Positions 1 to 6,946 of a DNA stretch of 8,932 nucleotides are shown here, one piece after another. A program made the translations under genes and the position numbers. The stretch is taken from positions 1 to 8,932 of the forward strand of contig JAEXPB010000303.1 of NCBI GenBank assembly GCA_023438965.1. The letters are read 5' to 3'. The number at the start of each line of letters is the position of its first letter. The first letter of the stretch is position 1. The notes under the pieces are model-generated. The model saw only the letters and a program-made list of their open reading frames with translations. It searched no databases and was not told the DNA's origin. The DNA is from Bacillota bacterium (lineage in GTDB: Bacteria; Bacillota; Clostridia; Saccharofermentanales; UBA5734).

Positions 1-306
1 GTGCCGCATGATGAAACCTACGGTGAGCAGTTCAGCATCCCCGAGCCGGATGAACTGGTCTTCATCAGCTGGTTCGAGGGCGGCGAGGTCTTCCGCAGCG
101 GCTGCACGTTCCGGCGCGGCGCCGGCAGGATCTTCTATTTCCAGAACGGGCATGAAACCTATCCGGTCTATTACCAAAAGGAAATCCGCCAGGTGCTGAT
201 CAACGCCGTCCGTTGGGCTTGTCCGGAAGACCGCCTGGTCTCCTATGATTTGGGCGGCTACAACGCGGTCGCGCTGGAAGGCCCGCGCGCCGGCTCTCAG
301 CGGTAA
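1..306 (+). CDS. ThuA-like domain protein, C-terminal part (5' truncated by window edge)
   Basis: This is the C-terminal 101 residues of a ThuA-like protein, the trehalose-utilisation family with a glutamine-amidotransferase-like fold. What I see: the stretches DELVFISWFEGGEVFRSGC (about residues 18-36) and IFYFQNGHETYPVYY (about 44-58), followed by an INAVRWA segment. These are typical of the end of the ThuA fold, including the conserved GHETYP histidine. The first codon is GTG, but the upstream fold (about 130-150 residues) is missing and the family reads straight through this point, so I treat the GTG as internal. The gene ends at TAA 304-306 and overlaps the end of the opposing kinase gene by 10 nt. 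ThuA proteins often sit among sugar catabolism genes, and a sugar-acid kinase next door fits. The biochemical activity of the family is poorly defined; a role in sugar or sugar-acid use is inference. Confidence 0.85.
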   Translation: MPHDETYGEQFSIPEPDELVFISWFEGGEVFRSGCTFRRGAGRIFYFQNGHETYPVYYQKEIRQVLINAVRWACPEDRLVSYDLGGYNAVALEGPRAGSQR

Positions 307-1805
307 AGTTTGTCGTACAGGTCGCAGAAAGCCTGGTATCCCTCCCGATAAACCGCCGCGTTGGCAGGATTGGGTTCCAGGATCCGCGTCGCGCGCATCG
401 CCGGCAGGCCTTGGTCCAGCCGGCTAATGGCGCCGGTGGCGAACATGGCCAGATAAGCTGCGCCCAGGGCCGCCGCTTCGCTGACCCCGCTGACCGCGAT
501 GGGCCGGCCAAAGACATCGGCCTGAATCTGGAGCCAGATATCCGATGCGGCGTAACCGCCGTTGGCCCGGATCTGGCGCGGCTGGCTGTCCAGCGAACGC
601 AGGGCTTCGTCGATCGAATACAGCCGGTAGACGATCCCTTCCATGGCCGCGCGCACGATGTGGCGCGCATCATGCCGCAGGTCGAGGCCATACAGGACGC
701 CGCGGGCCCGCGCGTTCCAGTAGGGTGAACGTTCGCCGGTCAGGAGGGGCAGGAAGGTCAGGCCGTTGCAGCCGGCCGGGATTTCGGCGGCCACTTCGTC
801 AAATAGGGCATAAATATTCGGGCAATTCCGCCGGTCGGCTTCGGCGCGGAATGTCTCCCGGAAGCTGTCCCGCAGCCAGCGCAGGATGATGCCGCCGTTA
901 TTGATCGCACCGCCGGCCACCCATTGGCCGCGAATCAGGCAGAAGCACCAGGTTCGCTGCTCCGGATCGAGCAGCGGCCGGTCGACAGTGATCCGCATCG
1001 CACCGCTGGTGCCGACGGTGCAAGTCATGGCCGTATGGTCAAAGACGCCGCAGCCCAGATTGGCCAGCATGCCGTCGCCGGACCCGACACAGACCGGAAT
1101 ATCGGCGCGGATGCCCATCCGGCGGGCGTAGGCCGGATCCATCCCCTGGAGGATGGCGGTGCCGTCGACCGGTTCAGCCAGCCGTTCCGGACCGATGCCC
1201 AGCACTTTTTCCAGAATGACCGGATCCCAGCGATACTGATGGATATTGAAGCAGGATGAAGCCGAAGCGTCGGCATAGTCGATCAGATAGCGGCCGAACA
1301 GCCGGTGCAGGACATAGGCCTTGATCGAAACAAAACGGGTCGCCTGCCGGAAAATATCCGGCCGTTCCTGCTTGAGCCAGAGGATCTTGCTCAGCGGGTA
1401 CATCGGGTGCTGGACCCGGCAGCCGGTTGACCGGTAAAGCGCGGCACAGTCGTGCTCACGCTCGAGCTGTTCGGCCTGGCGGATCGGGCGGCTGTCGGCC
1501 CAGGTCAGAACCCGGGTCAGCGGCCGGTCGTCCGCGTCAACCGCCAGAATGCTGTGCACAGCGGTGCTGATGCCGATGGCGCGCAGGGCTGCCGTTTCAA
1601 GGCCAGGCTGGGCCAGGGCGTCGCGCACGGAATCAAGCAGGCTGTCCAGGACTGTATCCGGTTCGATTTCCGCCATGTCCGGTTCGGTGCAGATCAAGGG
1701 GTATTCCCGCTGGCTGATCGCCAGCTGGTTGCCCTCCCGGTCAAACAGGGCGGCCCGGACGCTGGACGTACCGATATCGATTCCCATAAACAGATCGTGT
1801 GGCAT
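297..1805 (-). CDS. gntK: Gluconokinase, FGGY carbohydrate kinase family
   Basis: Predicted cytoplasmic kinase that phosphorylates gluconate with ATP to 6-phosphogluconate. The 502 residues match the usual FGGY length of about 500. Visible motifs: phosphate-binding GIDIGTSS (8-15), TWADSR (101-106), HPMYPLSKI (133-141), probable catalytic base Asp244 in GSGDG, second phosphate motif TVGTSGA (263-269), NNGGIILRW (302-310), GERSPYWN (357-364), and the adenosine-site region NGGYAASDIW (415-424) followed by QADVFGRP. From memory, HPMxPLSKI, TWADxR and NNGGIxLRW are close to Bacillus GntK, so gluconate is preferred over xylulose or glycerol; related sugar acids remain possible. I chose ATG 1805 because AGGAG lies 7 nt upstream; ATG 1811 leaves only 1 nt. 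A longer open frame to 2009 runs into the upstream permease gene and is not used. It is the last gene of the five-gene - strand unit, 10 nt after the permease stop. Confidence 0.88.
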   Translation of the reverse strand: MPHDLFMGIDIGTSSVRAALFDREGNQLAISQREYPLICTEPDMAEIEPDTVLDSLLDSVRDALAQPGLETAALRAIGISTAVHSILAVDADDRPLTRVLTWADSRPIRQAEQLEREHDCAALYRSTGCRVQHPMYPLSKILWLKQERPDIFRQATRFVSIKAYVLHRLFGRYLIDYADASASSCFNIHQYRWDPVILEKVLGIGPERLAEPVDGTAILQGMDPAYARRMGIRADIPVCVGSGDGMLANLGCGVFDHTAMTCTVGTSGAMRITVDRPLLDPEQRTWCFCLIRGQWVAGGAINNGGIILRWLRDSFRETFRAEADRRNCPNIYALFDEVAAEIPAGCNGLTFLPLLTGERSPYWNARARGVLYGLDLRHDARHIVRAAMEGIVYRLYSIDEALRSLDSQPRQIRANGGYAASDIWLQIQADVFGRPIAVSGVSEAAALGAAYLAMFATGAISRLDQGLPAMRATRILEPNPANAAVYREGYQAFCDLYDKLYR

Positions 1806-1812
1806 GTTCATT

Positions 1813-1817
1813 CTCCT
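1813..1817 (-). promoter_or_regulatory. Ribosome binding site deciding the kinase start
   Basis: AGGAG on the - strand, placed 7 nt before ATG 1805 and 1 nt before ATG 1811. It partly overlaps the TAG stop of the upstream permease (1818-1816). The spacing favours ATG 1805 and suggests translational coupling between permease and kinase. Confidence 0.7.
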
Positions 1818-2949
1818 ATCCTTCGTTGACGACCCGGCGCTTCTGCAGATAATAGCCCAGAGCCAGCATGGCCAAGGCCAGGGCCAACGGTACGGGGAAG
1901 GGCAGTGCGTCGTAGCCTTTAAGCGTGCTGAGGATCCAGCCCTGCGGCGTGTATTGGCCGATCCGGCCAAGCAGGCTGGCCGAGAGCTGGAAGAAACAGC
2001 CGCCGGCAATGCTCAGCAGGAGCAGGCTGAGCAAGCTGAGATAGAGTCGCAGGCCGGGGTTGATCAACGCGAAGAGCTGGCCGAGGCCGAGGACGACCAG
2101 CAGATAAACCGCCAGAAGCAAGACCTCGCTGACGCGGAAGGGCATTTGCATCAAGAAGCGCATAGCAGCGCTGTAAATGATAATCTGCGCCAGGCCCAGG
2201 CCGAACAGGGCGAGGATCGACAGGTTGTAGTCCAGCATCAGGCCGCGGCGCGTCGCAGCCAGCCGGCGGCGGACATCAGCCTGGCTGAGGGTGAGTGTGC
2301 CGAGGAGCGCATAGATTGACAGGAAGAACACTTCCATCGAGTAGTCGGAAACAACGTAAGTCAGGGTCGGCACCGGATTGATGCTGCCTATATAAGTGAC
2401 TTTCAGTTGAGCCGGACCGGCAGCATAATCAGCCATACTGGCCGTAAACCGCGCGTCCAGGTCAGCCGGCGGGGCTTCGCCGTTTTTCGCATACCGCCGG
2501 CGGAGCTGTTCGAGCAGGGAAATCCTGCTGTAGGCGGGCAGCACGGCGGCGGCGACTGCCTCGCGGACGATCGTGGCGACCATCGACCCTTCGGATTGGA
2601 CATAGCTCAGGCGGGATTCCAGCAAATTAGCCAGGCTGTCGGCGTAACCGGACTCGATGGTCAAGATGCCGTCGATCTCCTGGCGCAGCAGAAGCCGCTC
2701 CGCTTCGGCGCTGCCGGTGATTGCAATGGACCAGCCATTCAGCCGGAGACGGTCGGTCAGGTCGTCGCTGGCAGCGGTCTGGTCCTGGTCGATCACGGCC
2801 AGGCGAATGTCCGGCCGCTGGTTGGCCACATTGGCCGAACCGGCAATCAGTCCGAGCAGCAGCGGCGCGGCCAGCAGGACGACCATCAGGCCGCGCAGGT
2901 TGAGCAAATCCAGGATTTTCAAACGCAGCAGCAGCACATAACGCCGCAT
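1816..2949 (-). CDS. ABC-2 type transporter permease (second of pair)
   Basis: Membrane subunit of an ABC exporter, 377 residues. It has the ABC-2 (YhgE/Pip-like) layout: one N-terminal membrane segment (about 20-38, hydrophobic VVLLAAPLLLGLI), a large extracytoplasmic domain (about 39-200, starting RPDIRLAVIDQDQ, a common opening for this domain), then about five membrane segments (roughly 204-222, 243-265, 274-296, 301-323 and 351-369). A TPQGW motif (334-338) before the last segment corresponds to the SPxxW motif of this family. ATG 2949 is chosen because AAAGGAGG lies 6 nt upstream; a GTG at 2970 is in frame but has no such site. The gene follows the first permease by 13 nt, so the two probably form a heterodimer with the ATPase. 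The substrate is unknown; export of a drug, peptide, lipid or polymer is possible. Confidence 0.85.
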   Translation of the reverse strand: MRRYVLLLRLKILDLLNLRGLMVVLLAAPLLLGLIAGSANVANQRPDIRLAVIDQDQTAASDDLTDRLRLNGWSIAITGSAEAERLLLRQEIDGILTIESGYADSLANLLESRLSYVQSEGSMVATIVREAVAAAVLPAYSRISLLEQLRRRYAKNGEAPPADLDARFTASMADYAAGPAQLKVTYIGSINPVPTLTYVVSDYSMEVFFLSIYALLGTLTLSQADVRRRLAATRRGLMLDYNLSILALFGLGLAQIIIYSAAMRFLMQMPFRVSEVLLLAVYLLVVLGLGQLFALINPGLRLYLSLLSLLLLSIAGGCFFQLSASLLGRIGQYTPQGWILSTLKGYDALPFPVPLALALAMLALGYYLQKRRVVNEG

Positions 2950-2955
2950 GACCAG

Positions 2956-2963
2956 CCTCCTTT
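2956..2963 (-). promoter_or_regulatory. Ribosome binding site deciding the second permease start
   Basis: AAAGGAGG on the - strand, 6 nt before ATG 2949. It begins within the TGA stop of the preceding permease (2965-2963), so translation of the two permeases is probably coupled. It supports ATG 2949 over the in-frame GTG at 2970. Confidence 0.75.
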
Positions 2964-4144
2964 CAGTCACCGGACCGGGCGGAGCGCCAGGCCAGCCAAC
3001 CGCCGGCTGCAGTCACCGGCACCAGCGCGGCCAGGACGATCATGGCCGCGCTGCTCGTCGGGAGACCGGCCAAAGCGTTGTAAATCAAGGTAAAGGACCA
3101 GCGTGCCGGCGATAGTCCGCAGAGGGGCTGCAGCCAATCCGGCAGCAGTTGGACCGGATAAATGCAGCCGCCCAGGAGCAGCAGGCCAAGCAAACCAAGC
3201 CAGGCCGCGAGCAGCAGTGTTTCACCGGTGCGACCGGCATAGCCCAGAATCAGGCAGAGCGCCGAGGCAATCCAATAGAGCAGGATTATCGCCAGCAGGA
3301 CGGGCCAGCGCCCGGCGGCCGGATAAAAGCGGAACAGGGCCGCCAGCAGCGGCGCGAAGCCGGCGGCCAGCCAGACCAGACCGATCAGCTGCTTAGCCAG
3401 CATCATCTGCCACCAGGGGATATTGGCCAGGAGCAGACGTTCGTGCAGGCCGCTGCGGCGTTCCTGCTGCACCTGGAGCAGGACCGGCAGAGCGGTCAGC
3501 ATCGTCAGCAGACAGATCAGGGCGCTGACGACATAGAAAGCGGTATTCAATTTAGCGGATTCATTGATTGCCAGGATCGCCTTGCGGCCCACCAGCTTGA
3601 AGGCCAGATCGATGGCCGCGGCATCGGCGGCATCCTGATAGGATGCCGCATCGCGGTAAAGCGGCCGGATGGCATCCTGAAAGGCGAACAGGGCGGATTG
3701 GATGGCTTCGACACTGCCGGTGGCATTGCCGAGGAGGCGGACGAAGACGGCGGCCTCGGCCGGCATGCTTTCGTTGAGATAAACGGTCAAGCCATCCCGT
3801 TCCTGCCCCTGGACAGTCTGCTCATAGAAACCGGCCGGGATCACCAGGATCAGCAGGATTTCCTTGGTCTCCAGCCGGCGGCGTGCCTCATCCAGGCTTT
3901 CCACATAAACTTTTTTGACCAGGCTCAGACTGGAAAACTGATCGACCAGCGTATAAGAGATGATACTTTCATCTCCGTCGACGACCGACAGGCTGACCGG
4001 CGTGAACATTTCCGACTTGCCGCCGGATCGCCCCGGCAAGTCGCCGAACAGCAGGGCGGTCAGCAGCAGCATCAGGACCAGGAACGCCAGGGTCCGGCTG
4101 TTGCAGGTCTCCCGCCAATAAAGGCTCAGCAGCCTAAAAACCAT
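2963..4144 (-). CDS. ABC-2 type transporter permease (first of pair)
   Basis: Membrane subunit of the same ABC exporter, 393 residues. The layout is one N-terminal membrane segment (about 18-35), an extracytoplasmic domain (about 36-200, containing PVSLSVVDGDES at 49-60 and LILVIPAGFYE at 98-108, as in YhgE/Pip-like permeases), then about five membrane segments (roughly 202-224, 251-273, 280-302, 309-330 and 364-386). The SPARW motif is at 345-349. The loop QVQQERRSGLHERLLLA (224-240) matches the conserved cytoplasmic coupling region that contacts the ATPase in this family. The start codon lies inside the ATPase gene: ATG 4144 and the ATPase stop TAG (4136-4134) overlap by 11 nt. No clear Shine-Dalgarno sequence is seen, so initiation probably depends on translation of the ATPase. 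It differs clearly in sequence from the second permease, which suggests a heterodimeric exporter. The substrate is not predictable. Confidence 0.87.
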   Translation of the reverse strand: MVFRLLSLYWRETCNSRTLAFLVLMLLLTALLFGDLPGRSGGKSEMFTPVSLSVVDGDESIISYTLVDQFSSLSLVKKVYVESLDEARRRLETKEILLILVIPAGFYEQTVQGQERDGLTVYLNESMPAEAAVFVRLLGNATGSVEAIQSALFAFQDAIRPLYRDAASYQDAADAAAIDLAFKLVGRKAILAINESAKLNTAFYVVSALICLLTMLTALPVLLQVQQERRSGLHERLLLANIPWWQMMLAKQLIGLVWLAAGFAPLLAALFRFYPAAGRWPVLLAIILLYWIASALCLILGYAGRTGETLLLAAWLGLLGLLLLGGCIYPVQLLPDWLQPLCGLSPARWSFTLIYNALAGLPTSSAAMIVLAALVPVTAAGGWLAWRSARSGD

Positions 4145-4787
4145 AAGCGCCAGCTTCGGCGATCTGCCCGTTTTTCAACGTGATGATCCGGTCGCAGACA
4201 ATGGCCAGTTCTTGATAATAATGGTTGACCATCAGGATGATGCGGCCCTTGTCGCGCAATTGGCGGATCGTGCCGAGGATCAGGTCGCGGTTCTCCTCGT
4301 CGATGCCGGCGGTTGGCTCATCGAGCAGGACCAGGTGCGGATCGCCGATCAGGCCGGCCGCCAGGTTGGCCCGCCGGGCCATGCCGCCGGAACAGCAGCC
4401 GACCGGTTTTTTCAGAAAGGCGGAGACATTGGCCATGACGGCGGCTTCCTCCACCGCCCGGTTCAAAGCGGCGCCGCGCAATCCGCGGATCCCGGCCCAG
4501 AAGGTCAGGTTTTGCAGCACGGTCAGTCGGGGGGAGAGGGCGATGTTTTGCGGGACATAGCCGATCTGGCTGCGATAGGCGGCGGTCTGGGTCAACGGGA
4601 TGCCCATCAGGATCAATGAACCTTGATCCGGCGGCAGGATGGAGGCCACCACGCTGATCAATGTAGTCTTGCCGGCGCCGTTGCTGCCGCAGACGCCCAG
4701 GACACTGCCCGGCTGGACAGCAAAGGAGACCCCGCGCAGGACAGGTTCCCCTTTATAGGACTTCCAGATATTCTCCGCTGCCAGCAT
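4134..4787 (-). CDS. ABC transporter ATP-binding protein (exporter ATPase)
   Basis: Cytoplasmic ATPase that powers the two ABC-2 permeases encoded just downstream. The 217 residues form a minimal nucleotide-binding domain. Motifs in order: Walker A GSNGAGKTT (34-42), Q-loop Gln80 (IGYVPQ), signature CSGGM (132-136), Walker B LVLLDEP (152-158) with catalytic Glu157, D-loop AGID (160-163), and switch His189 (MVNHYY). The signature begins with Cys rather than the usual Leu; the two glycines are kept, so I expect it to be active. The family is the CcmA/multidrug type found with ABC-2 permeases. ATG 4787 lies 5 nt after the stop of the zinc-ribbon gene, with no strong ribosome binding site, so translational coupling is likely. 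The 3' end overlaps the next gene by 11 nt. A role in export, not import, is inferred because the partners are ABC-2 permeases and no solute-binding protein is present. Confidence 0.93.
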   Translation of the reverse strand: MLAAENIWKSYKGEPVLRGVSFAVQPGSVLGVCGSNGAGKTTLISVVASILPPDQGSLILMGIPLTQTAAYRSQIGYVPQNIALSPRLTVLQNLTFWAGIRGLRGAALNRAVEEAAVMANVSAFLKKPVGCCSGGMARRANLAAGLIGDPHLVLLDEPTAGIDEENRDLILGTIRQLRDKGRIILMVNHYYQELAIVCDRIITLKNGQIAEAGAYGF

Positions 4788-4792
4788 CGCGA

Positions 4793-6721
4793 TCAGTTTT
4801 GCGCCGGCATCAGGCCCAACTGCTGGATAATGGCCATGAACTTGGCCTGGACATCCGGCGTCATCAGGGCGTTCAAAGCCTTGGTGTCGGAAGCCTTGAC
4901 CAGGGTGTTCGCGGCATAGGCCGGGAAGGTGATATCAGCGGCGGCAACCTCCGTATATTCAAGGTTGACCGTCACCATCTTGGGAACCTCAATCGCCATG
5001 ATGTAGGCGGATCCCTTCTCGCTGCCGCTGAAATTGAGGGCGGCCGGCGCGGAAATGGTCGACTGGCTGCCGGCCGCGCCGGAGAATTTAAGCGCCAGCT
5101 TACCCAGCAGACGGTCGCTGGTGCCGACGGTTTTCTTGACCAGATCGGTATAGGTCGCGGACAAAACCTCGGCGCCAGCGGAAGTAATCCTCGCCTGGCC
5201 CGTCTTCCTGCCGTCCTTGACCGTATAGGAACTGGCAAACTCAAAGGCATCCTGGTCAGCTTTGAACTGGAAGAGCACGGCTTCCCTGCTGCCATTGACC
5301 GGATGGGCATACAGGAGATGCAGCAGCTCCGTGCCGCTCACGTTTTTGACGGTCAGCTCGCGCCCGGCCACGGCATTCGCCTGGTCGACATAGACCTTCT
5401 GGACCAGGGTGAAATCCTCGCTGCTCTGATCGGCTTTCAAATCGTCGATAGCCCCCTGGAGCGATGCCTGGTAAGCCGCGAAGGTCATGATGTCCTGGCT
5501 GGAACCGCCGGAGGTTTGGGTGCTCAGACTGGACAGCTTGCTGACCAGATTGTAGAACTCCTGGTCATCCTTCAGCTTCCCGAATATTTCGATCAGCATC
5601 TGGCGGGCACTTTCTTTCTCGATCGTGATGGTGTACAAATCGTACGTCGCCGACACATCGCCAGCCTTCAAGGTCTGGCCGGTCTGAAAATCAGCCTTGT
5701 CGATATGCTTGAGCAAGATGTCGACGATGCTGTTGAAGGAGCTCTTGAGTTTGGCTTCGTTGATGCCCAGATCGGTGGAAATCAACAGGTTCAGCGCGGA
5801 AAGGGATGCGGTTGCCTCGCCGGAATCCAGGCCGGTCGAACCCATCGCTCCAGCCATCTCGTCGGCGGTGACAACAATGGACTTCTGCAGAATCTCCGGG
5901 AAGCTGATAATCGTCTGTTCCTGGTCATACAACGCTTCGATTTTCAGCAGGTCCTTGTCGGCGGCTGCAAGACTCAGCTTGTTGAAGAACTTGGGCGTTG
6001 CGCCGCTGCGATCATAAACCGACCGGGAATTGACCGTGATGTTTTTCAGGGCGGCGGCGGTGGCGGCGTCGATTCCGAGGGCGTCCGCATTCAAGTCGAA
6101 TTTGAGACCGAGATTGAAGCCGCCTTTGGCCTTCTTACTGTTCTTGTTGCCATATTCGACCAGGTTGGCGGCCAGATCGGCGGCGTTCTGTTTCAAGGCT
6201 TGGCCTTCGACCGCCAGGTAGGATGCTTTCGGCCCCATGACCAGGCGTTTGATATTGCTGCCGAAAAAGGCATAGACACCGCCGCCGGCGATCAGCAGAA
6301 CGAGCAGAAGCGCCAGCGCGACCAGCGGGCCCTTGCGCTTGCGGCGCGGCTGGACCGGCGCCGCGGCAGGATAGCTGTAATTGACCGTGACCGGCTGGGC
6401 CTGGGGCGCGGCAAACGCGGAAGCCGGCCGGACGGCGGGTGCCTGATTTTTCATCTTGCTGCCGCAGTTCGGGCAAAAGACCGCTTCCGGCTTGACCTTG
6501 GCCGCGCATTGCGGGCAGACGGCCTCCGTCGGCGCGGCGACCGGGCTGACCGGTGTGCCGCAATTCGGACAGAACAGTGCTCCGGCCTTTAGGGGCGCCT
6601 GGCATTGCCGGCAGGCTTCAGCCGGGACCGGCCCCGGCGCAGGGGCGGTGACCCTGGTGCCGCAGGAACCGCAAAACAAGGCACTATCGGGGATTTCCGC
6701 ACCGCAATTCGAACATTTCAT
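4793..6721 (-). CDS. Zinc-ribbon single-pass membrane protein with large outer domain
   Basis: Protein of 642 residues with no function I can assign. It opens with three zinc ribbons, each C-x2-C-x10-C-x2-C (Cys 3/6/17/20, 37/40/51/54 and 69/72/83/86). A Pro/Ala-rich linker (about 91-125) follows, then a basic RRKRK stretch (126-130), then one membrane segment (about 131-153). The basic residues place the zinc ribbons in the cytoplasm and about 490 residues outside. The outer part has mixed helix and strand character and no Cys or catalytic motif that I recognise. Zinc-ribbon plus membrane-anchor proteins of this build are common in Bacillota and mostly uncharacterised. ATG 6721 has AGGAGG 8 nt upstream; an in-frame ATG at 6775 lies upstream of the predicted transcription start. 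It is the first gene of the exporter operon, 5 nt before the ATPase, so it may sense, regulate or assist that exporter (inference). Confidence 0.85.
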   Translation of the reverse strand: MKCSNCGAEIPDSALFCGSCGTRVTAPAPGPVPAEACRQCQAPLKAGALFCPNCGTPVSPVAAPTEAVCPQCAAKVKPEAVFCPNCGSKMKNQAPAVRPASAFAAPQAQPVTVNYSYPAAAPVQPRRKRKGPLVALALLLVLLIAGGGVYAFFGSNIKRLVMGPKASYLAVEGQALKQNAADLAANLVEYGNKNSKKAKGGFNLGLKFDLNADALGIDAATAAALKNITVNSRSVYDRSGATPKFFNKLSLAAADKDLLKIEALYDQEQTIISFPEILQKSIVVTADEMAGAMGSTGLDSGEATASLSALNLLISTDLGINEAKLKSSFNSIVDILLKHIDKADFQTGQTLKAGDVSATYDLYTITIEKESARQMLIEIFGKLKDDQEFYNLVSKLSSLSTQTSGGSSQDIMTFAAYQASLQGAIDDLKADQSSEDFTLVQKVYVDQANAVAGRELTVKNVSGTELLHLLYAHPVNGSREAVLFQFKADQDAFEFASSYTVKDGRKTGQARITSAGAEVLSATYTDLVKKTVGTSDRLLGKLALKFSGAAGSQSTISAPAALNFSGSEKGSAYIMAIEVPKMVTVNLEYTEVAAADITFPAYAANTLVKASDTKALNALMTPDVQAKFMAIIQQLGLMPAQN

Positions 6722-6729
6722 CAGTTTCT

Positions 6730-6735
6730 CCTCCT
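6730..6735 (-). promoter_or_regulatory. Ribosome binding site deciding the zinc-ribbon gene start
   Basis: AGGAGG on the - strand, 8 nt before ATG 6721. It fixes the start at the methionine directly preceding the first CxxC pair and argues against the in-frame ATG 54 nt further upstream. Confidence 0.8.
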
Positions 6736-6773
6736 GATTGCTGTGGCACAAAATGTCATTATGAATTGAGATC

Positions 6774-6802
6774 ATTATAATCGGCGGTTAGCCTGGGCGC
6801 AA
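6774..6802 (-). promoter_or_regulatory. Sigma-A-like promoter of the zinc-ribbon/ABC/kinase operon
   Basis: On the - strand, a -35 TTGCGC (6802-6797) and a perfect -10 TATAAT (6779-6774) are separated by 17 nt. Transcription would start near 6767, giving a leader of about 46 nt before ATG 6721. The -35 matches the consensus only in its TTG part. It is the only good promoter seen upstream of the five - strand genes, whose junctions are too tight to hold others. Confidence 0.65.
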
Positions 6803-6820
6803 CGGGAAATACCTGGTTTT

Positions 6821-6849
6821 TCAGCTCAGCCGGTTCCCCGGGGAGCTGA
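6821..6849. repeat. Inverted repeat/hairpin between divergent promoters
   Basis: TCAGCTC (6821-6827) and GAGCTGA (6843-6849) form a perfect 7-bp inverted repeat. Inside it, CCGG (6830-6833) and CCGG (6838-6841) can pair again across TTCC. There is no T-run after the stem on either strand, so it is not an intrinsic terminator. It lies just upstream of the rightward -35 at 6853 and about 18 bp from the leftward -35, so it may be an operator or a boundary element. Binding is not shown. Confidence 0.45.
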
Positions 6850-6852
6850 TGG

Positions 6853-6882
6853 TTGACAAACAGCCGGCTGGTTTTCTATGAT
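6853..6882 (+). promoter_or_regulatory. Near-consensus sigma-A promoter of the DUF2238-like/CPBP genes
   Basis: A perfect -35 TTGACA (6853-6858) and a -10 TATGAT (6877-6882, one mismatch) are separated by 18 nt. Transcription would begin near 6889. This is downstream of the ATG at 6885, so translation should start at ATG 6960 with a leader of about 70 nt. The spacer contains the perfect palindrome CAGCCGGCTG (6861-6870), which could be an operator. Confidence 0.75.
6861..6870. promoter_or_regulatory. Palindrome in promoter spacer, candidate operator
   Basis: CAGCCGGCTG is a perfect 10-bp palindrome lying between the -35 and -10 elements of the 6853-6882 promoter. Its core AGCCGGCT also forms the centre of the second palindrome upstream of marR (8457-8470). 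A repressor bound here would block RNA polymerase. Identity of the binding protein is inference; short GC palindromes also arise by chance in GC-rich DNA. Confidence 0.4.
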
Positions 6883-6946
6883 GGATGAACAAGCGGCCGG
6901 CGACAGCGGACAACAAAGCTCGCCGCTTGCCGGCGGAATCGCCGGG

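Noticed and set aside
422..427. GGCTAA half-site and AGCCGGCTAA sequence in the kinase gene
   Set aside because: It lies inside coding DNA far from any promoter; short matches of this kind are expected by chance.
1806..2009. N-terminal extension of the gluconokinase upstream of 1805
   Set aside because: It lies inside the permease gene, has no family similarity, and the AGGAG site is placed for ATG 1805.
3149..4183. Long + strand open frame (344 codons) opposite the first permease
   Set aside because: The translation is Gln/Asp-rich low-complexity sequence typical of a shadow frame, while the - strand encodes a clear ABC-2 permease.
4799..6592. Long + strand open frame (597 codons) opposite the zinc-ribbon gene
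   Set aside because: It is antisense to a gene with clear zinc-ribbon motifs and a perfect ribosome site. Its translation has no recognisable domain, and long antisense frames are expected from GC-rich codon use.
6455..6721. DNA repeat array (recurring TGCCGCAnTTCGG-like segments)
   Set aside because: The repetition is explained by the three homologous zinc ribbons in the protein; copies are diverged and spaced by protein domain length, not as a CRISPR or tandem array.
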